Made by a program: the position numbers and the translations under genes. Of a stretch of 24,849 nucleotides of DNA, positions 7,730 to 14,097 are shown piece after piece (within the stretch, counting starts at the first letter, position 1; every line of letters begins with the position of its first letter). This stretch comes from Ruminococcus sp. UBA7014. GTDB taxonomy: Bacteria; Bacillota; Clostridia; Oscillospirales; Ruminococcaceae. The DNA lies in assembly GCA_002449575.1 (NCBI GenBank), contig DJXC01000109.1, forward strand, positions 1 to 24,849, in the 5' to 3' direction. The notes beneath the pieces were generated by a model. The model was given only the letters and a program-made list of their open reading frames with translations, was not told the DNA's origin and made no database searches.

Positions 7730-7748
7730 CTGTTATATAGAAATCAAA

Positions 7749-9167
7749 TCAGAAACGGAAATCACGTTCACCGCCGTTCTTGATTTTATCAAGATAAGCG
7801 ATAGTCTTTGTACGGACTTTTTCGTTCGGAATGTTGGAAAGTTCTGCCTGAATCAGTTTTTCACCGACAGCCTTTGTTTCAGGAGAAGCATAATCTTCGA
7901 GATATTCCTGTAATGTCATGAGAGCATTCGGATGACAGCAGTTCAGAATCTGACGTGACTTGCAAAGCTGCATGAATCTGTCACCGGTTCTGCCGGCTCT
8001 GTAACATGCTGTGCAGAATGACGGAATAAAATCGCCTTCCATCAGCCACTTGACCACTTCATCCAGTGTTCTCTGGTCGGAAACGTCAAACTGTTCTGTA
8101 TCGTGGGGGCGTTCTTCTTCAGTATAACCTCCGACAGAAGTTCTTGAGCCGCCGCTAATCTGGGAGATACCGAGACGGAGAGCCATTTCACGGACTTTTT
8201 CAGATTCACGGGTGGAAATAATCATGCCGGTATACGGAACAGAAACACGGATGCAGGCAATAATTTTTGCAAAGATTTCGTCTGAGATAGAATTGTCGAA
8301 TGCAGTCGGGTCAATATCATCAGCATGTTTGATTCTGGGAACGCTGATGGTATGAGGACCAACACCCTGTACTGCTTCGAGATGTTCTGCGTGCATGAGC
8401 AGTCCGGCGAATTCATAGCGATACATTTCGAGTCCGAACAGTACGCCAAGACCTACATCATCAATGCCACCTTCCATGGCTCTGTCCATGGCTTCGGTAT
8501 GATAGGCATAATCATGTTTCGGACCTGTCGGATGCAACTGCTCATAGCTCTCTTTATGATAAGTTTCCTGAAACAGGATATAAGTACCAATACCCGCTTC
8601 TTTCAGCTTTCTGTAATTTTCAACAGTAGTAGCGGCAATGTTGACATTGACACGGCGAATATCACCATTCTTGTGATGAATGCTGTAGATAGTTTTAATG
8701 CTTTCGAGAATATATTCAATCGGATTATTTTTCGGGTCTTCACCGGCTTCGATGGCGAGACGTTTATGTCCCATATCCTGAAGGGCAATTACTTCTGCAC
8801 GGATTTCCTCCTGCGTGAGTTTTTTTCTGGCAATATGTTTATTCTTCATGTGATACGGACAGTAAGTACAGCCATTAATGCAGTAATTTGACAGGTACAG
8901 CGGCGCAAACATGACGATACGATTTCCGTAAAAGTCTTTCTTGATTTGTTCCGCAAGCTGACAGACTTTGCGGTTCATTTCTTCGTCTTCACAGGCGAGC
9001 AGAACGCTTGCTTCCCGATGTGTCAGACCTTTGTACTGTGCTGCTTTTTCGAGAATCTGTTCTATCATTTCACGGTCATTCTTGTGTTCGTCAGCAAATT
9101 TGAGCGTTTCGAGAATTTCTTCATGATTAATAAATTCTTCTGCTTTCATGGATTTTGGATTATACAT
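7749..9167 (-). CDS. hydG: [FeFe]-hydrogenase H-cluster radical SAM maturase HydG
   Basis: 472 residues from the ATG at 9165-9167, chosen because AGGAGG lies 9 bases upstream; a longer frame from 9215 would start inside the leader. HydG is a radical SAM tyrosine lyase that makes the CO and CN ligands of the hydrogenase diiron subcluster. The radical SAM CX3CX2C motif is at Cys96, Cys100 and Cys103. The second iron-sulfur site, CX2CX22C, is at Cys385, Cys388 and Cys411, inside the characteristic CTACYRAGRTGDRFM and CHPNALMTLQEYL blocks. This C-terminal cluster separates HydG from the thiamine enzyme ThiH. Its partners hydE and hydF and the hydrogenase are not in this window, so it acts in trans with genes elsewhere. 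It has its own promoter and a structured leader of about 170 bases. Confidence 0.95.
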   Translation of the reverse strand: MYNPKSMKAEEFINHEEILETLKFADEHKNDREMIEQILEKAAQYKGLTHREASVLLACEDEEMNRKVCQLAEQIKKDFYGNRIVMFAPLYLSNYCINGCTYCPYHMKNKHIARKKLTQEEIRAEVIALQDMGHKRLAIEAGEDPKNNPIEYILESIKTIYSIHHKNGDIRRVNVNIAATTVENYRKLKEAGIGTYILFQETYHKESYEQLHPTGPKHDYAYHTEAMDRAMEGGIDDVGLGVLFGLEMYRYEFAGLLMHAEHLEAVQGVGPHTISVPRIKHADDIDPTAFDNSISDEIFAKIIACIRVSVPYTGMIISTRESEKVREMALRLGISQISGGSRTSVGGYTEEERPHDTEQFDVSDQRTLDEVVKWLMEGDFIPSFCTACYRAGRTGDRFMQLCKSRQILNCCHPNALMTLQEYLEDYASPETKAVGEKLIQAELSNIPNEKVRTKTIAYLDKIKNGGERDFRF

Positions 9168-9176
9168 AATAAAAAA

Positions 9177-9211
9177 CCTCCTGTTATTCTGCGCTGAACA
9201 GAAACAGGAAG
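9177..9211 (-). promoter_or_regulatory. SD-sequestering hairpin in the hydG leader
   Basis: On the minus strand, CTTCCTGTT (9203-9211) can pair over 9 bp (one G-U) with AACAGGAGG (9177-9185), which contains the hydG Shine-Dalgarno. The loop also holds a CTG/CAG pairing. Farther upstream a GGAAG (9250-9254) could pair instead with the CTTCC arm and free the SD. This is the layout of a translational on/off switch, but no known riboswitch consensus is recognised. Confidence 0.45.
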
Positions 9212-9345
9212 TCATGGAGGCAGAAAAGCCCCTTGTATACAGATTCCGGCTTCCGCTTCAGGAGCTTGCCATTCAGCGTCAGACAGATAATATGAAAATA
9301 AAATTGTATGTTTTGCTGTCAGTTTTCTTCCAGCTCAACATGAGT

Positions 9346-9374
9346 ATTATAGCATATTCACAAGCAAAAGTCAA
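9346..9374 (-). promoter_or_regulatory. Promoter of hydG
   Basis: On the minus strand, TTGACT (9369-9374), a 17-bp spacer, then TATAAT (9346-9351). Transcription should start near 9339, leaving an untranslated leader of about 170 bases ahead of the ATG at 9167. Confidence 0.85.
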
Positions 9375-9404
9375 TAGATTTTTTATGAATTTTTGACAGT
9401 ATCC

Positions 9405-9443
9405 GGAAAAAACAGTCCGGAATCTGCAACAGATTCCAGACTG
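9405..9443 (-). terminator. Intrinsic terminator of the rhomboid operon
   Basis: On the minus strand a stem of GGAATCTG/CAGATTCC (9419-9426 with 9430-9437, loop CAA) is extended by CAGTC/GACTG past one mismatch (9413-9443). A six-base U tract follows (A run at 9407-9412 on the plus strand). It ends the rhomboid transcript just before the hydG promoter. Confidence 0.87.
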
Positions 9444-9452
9444 GACAGCGTT

Positions 9453-10040
9453 TCAGGATTCTTTTTTGTCAAAGCCGTGATGATTATAGTACAAGCCGAA
9501 GACAATGCCACAGATACCGCCAAGAATATGGCTTAACTGTGAAATATTGTCATTGACGGCAATGCCGGAAAGAATTTCTTTTCCAATGTACATGACAACA
9601 ACAATAATCATTGTCAGCGGAAGTTTTCCGCTCTGGACAGATGTGCAGGAACAGAGAATTATCATCATAAAGGCGATGCCGCTTGCACCAAGCAGACCAT
9701 TGGGGGTAATCAGAACATTGACAATTCCGGCAAGCAGGGCTGTGATGAACATCATCCAGAACAGACGCTTGCTGCCGTATTTTTCTTCCAGAACAGGACC
9801 TATCAGCATAATCAGAAAGAAATTGCTTAAATAATGCGAAATATCCGAATGCCCCAGTACATGCGATACCAGACGGAAATACATCAGCGGGTCACGCAGA
9901 CTTGTCCGGTAACAGGTGAACAGTTCCATTGTAGAAGTATTTCCCGTGGCATAGCCAAACAGCAGAATAAGAAACGAAATTCCGGCATACCAGATAACTA
10001 CCGGCGAATTGACTTCAATCTTCGGAAGCTGGATTTTCAT
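9453..10040 (-). CDS. Rhomboid-family intramembrane serine protease
   Basis: 195 residues, about six predicted transmembrane helices. The catalytic Ser120 is in GASG (118-121), and the catalytic His171 is in SHILGGICG in the last helix. The helix-2 motif with H...HYLSNFFLI (69-77) and the following GPVLEEKYG loop (81-89) are typical of the family. Rhomboids cleave substrate proteins within the membrane. The gene starts 5 bases after the stop of the phosphoribosyltransferase-like gene, with a weak GAGG RBS overlapping that gene's end, so its translation is probably coupled. Strong terminator downstream. Substrate unknown. Confidence 0.9.
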   Translation of the reverse strand: MKIQLPKIEVNSPVVIWYAGISFLILLFGYATGNTSTMELFTCYRTSLRDPLMYFRLVSHVLGHSDISHYLSNFFLIMLIGPVLEEKYGSKRLFWMMFITALLAGIVNVLITPNGLLGASGIAFMMIILCSCTSVQSGKLPLTMIIVVVMYIGKEILSGIAVNDNISQLSHILGGICGIVFGLYYNHHGFDKKES

Positions 10041-10045
10041 CAGCC

Positions 10046-10681
10046 TCAGATTTTAGAATAGCCGAAACTGTTGACAATAGCGTCTACTTTTGCACCCTTC
10101 TTGCAAAGTTTGCATTCAGAGGGGAGTGCTGTCTTGTATTCCGGAATGTCCTCTACTGTGAAAACACTGTCAATTTCTACACCCTGATATTCAGAAAGCG
10201 CACTGAAAATAGAAGCAATTGCAGTCAGCTGACCAGAGTAATAATTCAGGCAGTCTACAGAACGGGCAATAGATTTTCCGGTAGAAACAGAGGACATCAG
10301 CAGAAGAATATTTTTGTGATAGATATATTTCTGGAGATTGTCACGGAAAATCATCTGATTGTTCATGTTAGTTTCCGGAGTAATGACAGCGATTTCCTGT
10401 CCGGCATTGAGTGTGCCGGTCTGGTTGTTGAGTTCGTGGGCGATAAATGCACCAATCATTTCTGTACCTTCAAAGCAGAGGATAGTTTCAATCTGTTTGG
10501 ACTGATAAGCCTTTGCTAATTCATGAGCAGCTTCTTTTGCAGCACGGTACTGGGTCTTGATGGTTGTCATGTCCACGAAATAATTGACATGGGAATGGTT
10601 GGTGGCAAAATGCCCCGGAATCAAGCCGAGTTTGACGCTGCTGTTGTTTTTGGCAGTAATATCAATCTGTCTGTTTTCCAT
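10046..10681 (-). CDS. Phosphoribosyltransferase-family (orotate PRTase-like) protein
   Basis: 211 residues. The fold resembles type I phosphoribosyltransferases: TILCFEGTEMIGAFIAHEL, then NILLLMSSVSTGKSIA (PRPP-loop position, 124-139), and a C-terminal CKLCKKGAKVDAIVNSFGY like that in PyrE relatives, with Cys190 and Cys193 possibly binding metal. In real PRTases the loop has two acidic residues (VDDxxTTG); here it is MSSVSTG, so PRPP catalysis is doubtful. It may be a divergent enzyme or a nucleotide-sensing relative. Expression looks unusual: the strong SD (AAGGAGG, 10715-10721) is 33 bases before the ATG, with a perfect hairpin in between. It is transcribed with the rhomboid gene. Confidence 0.75.
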   Translation of the reverse strand: MENRQIDITAKNNSSVKLGLIPGHFATNHSHVNYFVDMTTIKTQYRAAKEAAHELAKAYQSKQIETILCFEGTEMIGAFIAHELNNQTGTLNAGQEIAVITPETNMNNQMIFRDNLQKYIYHKNILLLMSSVSTGKSIARSVDCLNYYSGQLTAIASIFSALSEYQGVEIDSVFTVEDIPEYKTALPSECKLCKKGAKVDAIVNSFGYSKI

Positions 10682-10689
10682 AATCTGTG

Positions 10690-10713
10690 TCTGTGAAAGA
10701 ATGCTTTCACAGA
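10690..10713 (-). promoter_or_regulatory. Perfect hairpin between SD and start codon
   Basis: TCTGTGAAAG (10690-10699) and CTTTCACAGA (10704-10713) form a 10-bp stem with a 4-base loop. It lies exactly between the SD (10715-10721) and the ATG (10679-10681). Folding removes 24 bases and brings the SD to an effective 9 bases from the start codon. With the hairpin open, the 33-base gap should be too long for initiation. Confidence 0.65.
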
Positions 10714-10773
10714 ACCTCCTTTCCGGTAATAAAATAAAAAAATCATAGTACCAAAATCTGCGGTACTGTATTT

Positions 10774-10802
10774 ATTATAGCAGATTCCGGATAAGATGTC
10801 AA
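10774..10802 (-). promoter_or_regulatory. Consensus promoter of the PRTase-like/rhomboid operon
   Basis: On the minus strand, TTGACA (10797-10802), a 17-bp spacer and TATAAT (10774-10779), a full consensus match. The leader is about 85 bases and contains a TACAGTACCGC/GGTACTAT-type weak inverted repeat as well as the hairpin at the start codon. Confidence 0.87.
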
Positions 10803-10889
10803 TAAAATTTTCAGAAAAATCATAAAAACAAATAGCACAGTTGTTTTTTTATTATTCGTTGGGAAACATTGTCCGGCAGGCAGAAAAAG

Positions 10890-10920
10890 CCTCTGTCCGG
10901 TCAGCTTCACCGGACAGAGG
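10890..10920. terminator. Intrinsic terminator of the ABC-F gene
   Basis: An 11-bp perfect stem CCTCTGTCCGG (10890-10900) with CCGGACAGAGG (10910-10920). On the minus strand it is followed by CTTTTTC, and on the plus strand by GATTTTTTCC. It ends the ABC-F transcript and would also block read-through from the other side. Confidence 0.88.
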
Positions 10921-10948
10921 GATTTTTTCCTGTGACTGTGATTTTTGA

Positions 10949-12544
10949 TTATCTCTGTTTCTTCCAGTCCAGATATTCGTCATAAGTACCGGCACGGTCA
11001 AGACAACCCTCCGGGGTGATTTCGATTATCCGGCTGGCGACGGTCTGGAGCATTTCGTGGTCATGGGAAGAAAACAATACTACACCGCTGAATGCTGTCA
11101 AACCGTTGTTGACTGCGGCTATGCTTTCCAAATCCAGATGGTTTGTCGGTCTGTCCAGCAGAAGCACGTTCGACCCGAAAAGCATCATCCGTGAGAACAT
11201 ACAGCGCACTTTTTCTCCGCCGGAGAGTACCGGGACAGGCTTGTAAACGTCGTCACCGGAAAACAGCATCCGACCCAGAAAACCCCTGAGATATGTTTCC
11301 GTCTGGTCTTTTACTGCGAACTGCTGCATCCACGAAATCAAATTCAGCTGGCAGCCGTCAAAATATCGGGAATGGTCAACAGGAAAGTAGGACACAGAAG
11401 TCGATACCCCCCATTTGAAACTGCCCTCGTCGGGCTTTTCTTCTTCCATCAGGATTTTCATCAGCATCGTGATTGCCTGCTCGCTCTCGCCGACAAATGC
11501 GATTTTGTCTGTCCGTCCGACGGTAAAAGAAATATTATTCAACAGCTTTACGCCGTCAACAGTCTTACTGAGATTTTTGACTTCCAGAACGTCTTTGCCA
11601 AGCTCACGGTCTGCCTCAAAACCAATGTAGGGATAGCGGCGGCTGGATGCAGGCATTTCTTCTACCGTGAGTTTTTCCAGAAGCTTCCGTCTTGCAGTTG
11701 CCTGACCAGATTTGGACTTGTTCGCCGAGAAACGTTCGATAAATGATTTTAATTCTTTGATTTTTTCTTCTGTTTTCTTGTTCTGCTGTTTTTGCAGACG
11801 CTGCATGAGCTGACTGGATTCATACCAGAATGCATAGTTGCCTGCATACATTTTGATTCTGGTATAATCAATATCTACAATGTGTGTACATACGTTGTTC
11901 AGAAAATGTCTGTCATGAGACACGACAATCACAGTACCAAAGTATTCTGCAAGAAAGCCCTCCAGCCAGCGGACAGCATCAATGTCCAGATGGTTTGTCG
12001 GTTCGTCCAGAAGAATAATATCCGGATTGCCAAACAACGCCTGTGCCAGAAGTACTTTGACTTTTTCATTGCCGGAGAGTGTCTCCATCTGGGAAGATAA
12101 TAATTCTTCCGGCAGACCAAGCCCCTGCAATAGTTTAGATGCATCAGATTCGGCTTCCCAGCCGTTGCATTCAGCGAATTCGGCTTCCAGTTCGGAAGCA
12201 AGAATGCCGTCTTCTTCTGAAAAATCTTCCTTTGCATAAAGTGCATCTTTTTGCTGTATAATTTCATAAAGACGTGCATTGCCCATCAGGATAGTATCTA
12301 AAACGGAATATTGGTCATAGGCGAAATGGTCTTGTTTCAGAACGCTCATCCGGAGTCCCTTGTCGACGGTGACTTCACCGGTAGTGGGTTCTAATTCGCC
12401 GCATAAAATTTTTAAAAAAGTGGACTTGCCAGCACCATTTGCGCCAATTACACCGTAACAGTTTTCACCTGTGAATTTCAGATTCACGTCTTTGAATAAT
12501 AACGAACCGCCAAATGACAGGCTTACATTTGTGACTGTAATCAT
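10949..12544 (-). CDS. ABC-F family ATPase (YkpA/YbiT-like) with altered second ATP site
   Basis: 531 residues, two ABC domains joined by a charged helical linker (about 245-300), no membrane segment: an ABC-F protein, a family that works on the ribosome in translation control or antibiotic protection. Domain 1: Walker A GANGAGKST (34-42), signature LSGNE (156-160, one change from LSGGE), Walker B LLDEPTNHLD with Asp180 and Glu181. Domain 2: the Walker A position is GESEQAITM (352-360) with no Lys, signature LSGGE (440-444) intact, Walker B LLLDRPTNHLD with Arg465 in place of the catalytic Glu, and switch His494. The second site probably cannot hydrolyse ATP normally. The RBS is AAGGAG with an 11-base gap. 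Monocistronic, with a terminator downstream. Confidence 0.92.
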   Translation of the reverse strand: MITVTNVSLSFGGSLLFKDVNLKFTGENCYGVIGANGAGKSTFLKILCGELEPTTGEVTVDKGLRMSVLKQDHFAYDQYSVLDTILMGNARLYEIIQQKDALYAKEDFSEEDGILASELEAEFAECNGWEAESDASKLLQGLGLPEELLSSQMETLSGNEKVKVLLAQALFGNPDIILLDEPTNHLDIDAVRWLEGFLAEYFGTVIVVSHDRHFLNNVCTHIVDIDYTRIKMYAGNYAFWYESSQLMQRLQKQQNKKTEEKIKELKSFIERFSANKSKSGQATARRKLLEKLTVEEMPASSRRYPYIGFEADRELGKDVLEVKNLSKTVDGVKLLNNISFTVGRTDKIAFVGESEQAITMLMKILMEEEKPDEGSFKWGVSTSVSYFPVDHSRYFDGCQLNLISWMQQFAVKDQTETYLRGFLGRMLFSGDDVYKPVPVLSGGEKVRCMFSRMMLFGSNVLLLDRPTNHLDLESIAAVNNGLTAFSGVVLFSSHDHEMLQTVASRIIEITPEGCLDRAGTYDEYLDWKKQR

Positions 12545-12617
12545 AAATCAGATAACTCCTTAAAGAAAAATTTTTACTCTGTCTGCTTTAAGATTGCTTT
12601 TCTCTTTCGATAAGAAT

Positions 12618-12647
12618 AGTATAACATAAAAAAGACTGGAAAAACAA
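12618..12647 (-). promoter_or_regulatory. Probable promoter of the ABC-F gene
   Basis: On the minus strand an extended -10, TGTTATACT (TATACT at 12618-12623), has a weak -35 TTGTTT (12642-12647) 18 bp away. The leader would be about 65 bases. Confidence 0.5.
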
Positions 12648-12670
12648 TTTGCAAAAATGCAGAAAAAGAC

Positions 12671-12699
12671 TTGCATTTTTTGAGAAAATATGTTATAAT
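12671..12699 (+). promoter_or_regulatory. Promoter of the small gene at 12734
   Basis: TTGCAT (12671-12676), a 17-bp spacer and TATAAT (12694-12699). The start site would be near 12706, just 28 bases before the ATG. Confidence 0.75.
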
Positions 12700-12733
12700 A
12701 ATACAAATACCCGAACAGAAGGGAGCATTGTTT

Positions 12734-13003
12734 ATGTTTCATGTTACTGTCACAGGCGGCACTCTGCCGCAGGAAGAAATTGATTCTTATATTTTTTATA
12801 TCAAAAAGAAATATGGTACTGTTCTGCCGGAACATCTGGAAATTATTCTGGAAGTAGACGGGGATTTTGTAAATATTCGCTATAATCCGCCGTTTGCATT
12901 TCATGCTTACCGTGGTACTGATTATCTTGTGAATGATGCTGAAAAGCTGAACCCTTCCAAATATGCCGAATTGCAGGATAAAGTTTTTAATACGATAGAT
13001 TAA
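12734..13003 (+). CDS. Small conserved-looking protein of unknown function
   Basis: 89 residues from the ATG at 12734; AGAAGGGAG lies 8 bases upstream. An extended frame from the TTG at 12671 overlaps the promoter and is rejected. The protein begins MFHVTVTGGTLPQEEIDSYI, is mixed alpha/beta in pattern, has no signal or membrane helix, and contains a basic patch (IKKKYG) and an aromatic segment (NIRYNPPFAFHAYRGTDY). No family is recognised. It has its own promoter and runs convergently into spo0A, with only six bases between the stop codons. Confidence 0.7.
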   Translation: MFHVTVTGGTLPQEEIDSYIFYIKKKYGTVLPEHLEIILEVDGDFVNIRYNPPFAFHAYRGTDYLVNDAEKLNPSKYAELQDKVFNTID

Positions 13004-13004
13004 A

Positions 13005-13029
13005 ATTTTTCAGCTGATTTTTGAAAAAT
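13005..13029. repeat. AT-rich inverted repeat at the convergent junction
   Basis: ATTTTTCA (13005-13012) and TGAAAAAT (13022-13029) overlap the spo0A stop codon. It could form a weak hairpin for both transcripts, but a GC core is lacking. There is no other terminator between the two genes. Confidence 0.35.
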
Positions 13030-13807
13030 GTTTCTGCATATGTTCGCTGTTGCTTGTAAATCTCCCTGCTTTCATCTGTAAGCGGAGCTTGTCTGTCAGC
13101 AAAGCAATAAATTCTGAATTGGTGGGTTTGCCTTTGCATGTATTGATAGTATAGCCAAAGAATGAATTCAGAATATCGAGGTCTCCTCTGTCCCATGCAA
13201 TTTCAATGGCATGGCGGATTGCCCTTTCTACTCTGGAAGATGTGGTATTATGTTTCTGCGCTACTGCCGGATAAAGCAGTTTTGTCACACTGTCAAGCAG
13301 TTCCGGCATGTCCACAGAAAGCAGAATCGCTTCTCTGAGATAATGATACCCCTTGATATGTGCTGGTACACCGAGCTGATGAATCATATCTGTTACAATA
13401 ATTTCCAGATTTTGTTCCTGCATTTTTTTGTTGTGCGGTACTGTCAGGGAAAGAATACGTTCTGCCAGCACAGAAACGTCAAACGGTTTCAGCATGAAAT
13501 AGGCTGCTCCAAGTTCCATAATCTGATGTTCCACAAAAGGATTGTCATAAGTAGAAGTGATGATAAATGCAGGAAATACAGATGCTTCTGCCTTGACACG
13601 CTTAATCAGTTCAATTGCATCCATATGTGGCATCACACTGTCAACTATCACAACGTCAGGACTTTCTTCCAGAATTGTATTTAATAATACATTACCATCT
13701 TTGCGTCGTGTAATTGCATACAGTCCATATCCACGCAGAGAACTTGCAGTAGTAATTCCGTAATCAACAGTATCATCACCGATTAACACTTTTGTTTTTT
13801 CATTCAT
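13010..13807 (-). CDS. spo0A: Sporulation master response regulator Spo0A
   Basis: 265 residues, the usual length. The receiver domain (1-125) has acidic Asp11/Asp12, phospho-acceptor Asp56 in VIVDSVMP, Thr85 and Lys107. The C-terminal effector domain (about 140-255) has the family pattern: IHQLGVPAHIKGYHYLREAI, YPAVAQKHNTTSSRVERAIR (recognition helix), WDRGDLDILNSFFGY and KGKPTNSEFIALL. Phosphorylated Spo0A binds TTGTCGAA-type boxes and switches cells to sporulation. The RBS AAAGGAGG is 10 bases before the ATG (13805-13807). A TGTCGAA lies about 85 bases upstream of the start, in keeping with autoregulation. It is not flanked by spoIVB, its common neighbour. Presence alone does not prove the strain sporulates. 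Confidence 0.95.
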   Translation of the reverse strand: MNEKTKVLIGDDTVDYGITTASSLRGYGLYAITRRKDGNVLLNTILEESPDVVIVDSVMPHMDAIELIKRVKAEASVFPAFIITSTYDNPFVEHQIMELGAAYFMLKPFDVSVLAERILSLTVPHNKKMQEQNLEIIVTDMIHQLGVPAHIKGYHYLREAILLSVDMPELLDSVTKLLYPAVAQKHNTTSSRVERAIRHAIEIAWDRGDLDILNSFFGYTINTCKGKPTNSEFIALLTDKLRLQMKAGRFTSNSEHMQKHFSKIS

Positions 13808-13887
13808 GAAAATATATCCTCCTTTGCTCTACAATTCTATGTTATCATAATTTCCGCCGAAAGGCAATAGAAAAGCGAGGGGAATAA

Positions 13888-13894
13888 TGTCGAA
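13888..13894 (+). promoter_or_regulatory. Possible Spo0A box upstream of spo0A
   Basis: TGTCGAA matches the core of the Spo0A-binding site. It sits in the divergent spo0A-argG region. A 7-mer is expected a few times by chance in this window, so the support is mostly positional. Confidence 0.35.
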
Positions 13895-13932
13895 AAAATG
13901 AATTTATATGGGATAGCTGTGAATATTCGATT

Positions 13933-13999
13933 TATGCAAAGTATTCTGTAGAATATGCATTTTATGAGTATAGAAGACGTGATTCTGTATAATTATGCA
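13933..13999 (+). promoter_or_regulatory. Three TATGCA repeats upstream of argG, possible operator
   Basis: TATGCA occurs at 13933-13938, 13954-13959 and 13994-13999, with spacings of 21 and 40 bp, close to two and four helical turns. The first two also frame a TATTC-TGTA-GAATA dyad (13942-13955). ArgR/AhrC operators are AT-rich 18-bp dyads with TGAAT or TGCAT half-sites, so an arginine-repressor site is plausible, though the match to consensus is partial. Confidence 0.45.
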
Positions 14000-14007
14000 A
14001 AATGCTA

Positions 14008-14036
14008 TTGACAAAATCTGAAAAATGATGTATAAT
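14008..14036 (+). promoter_or_regulatory. Consensus promoter of the arg operon
   Basis: TTGACA (14008-14013), a 17-bp spacer and TATAAT (14031-14036), a full consensus match. The leader to the argG ATG at 14098 is about 55 bases, with only a 4-bp GCGT/ACGC hairpin and no T-box. Confidence 0.88.
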
Positions 14037-14097
14037 AGCAAATATAAAAAATGCGTGTTATGTCATACGCTTTATAGAAACAGGAGGATTTTTTATC

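Noticed and set aside
8325..8891. 188-codon plus-strand open frame inside hydG
   Set aside because: It overlaps the radical SAM core of HydG and has no RBS or recognisable domain.
9168..9215. N-terminal extension of HydG from an ATG at 9213-9215
   Set aside because: It would translate through the SD at 9177-9182; the ATG at 9165-9167 has the ideal RBS and gives the normal HydG length.
10706..10708. GTG start closer to the SD in the PRTase-like leader
   Set aside because: It is out of frame with the protein and reads through the hairpin into a different frame; kept only as an alternative in the finding.
14037..14097. T-box or arginine attenuator in the argG leader
   Set aside because: The leader is only about 55 bases with a 4-bp hairpin and lacks the T-box consensus.
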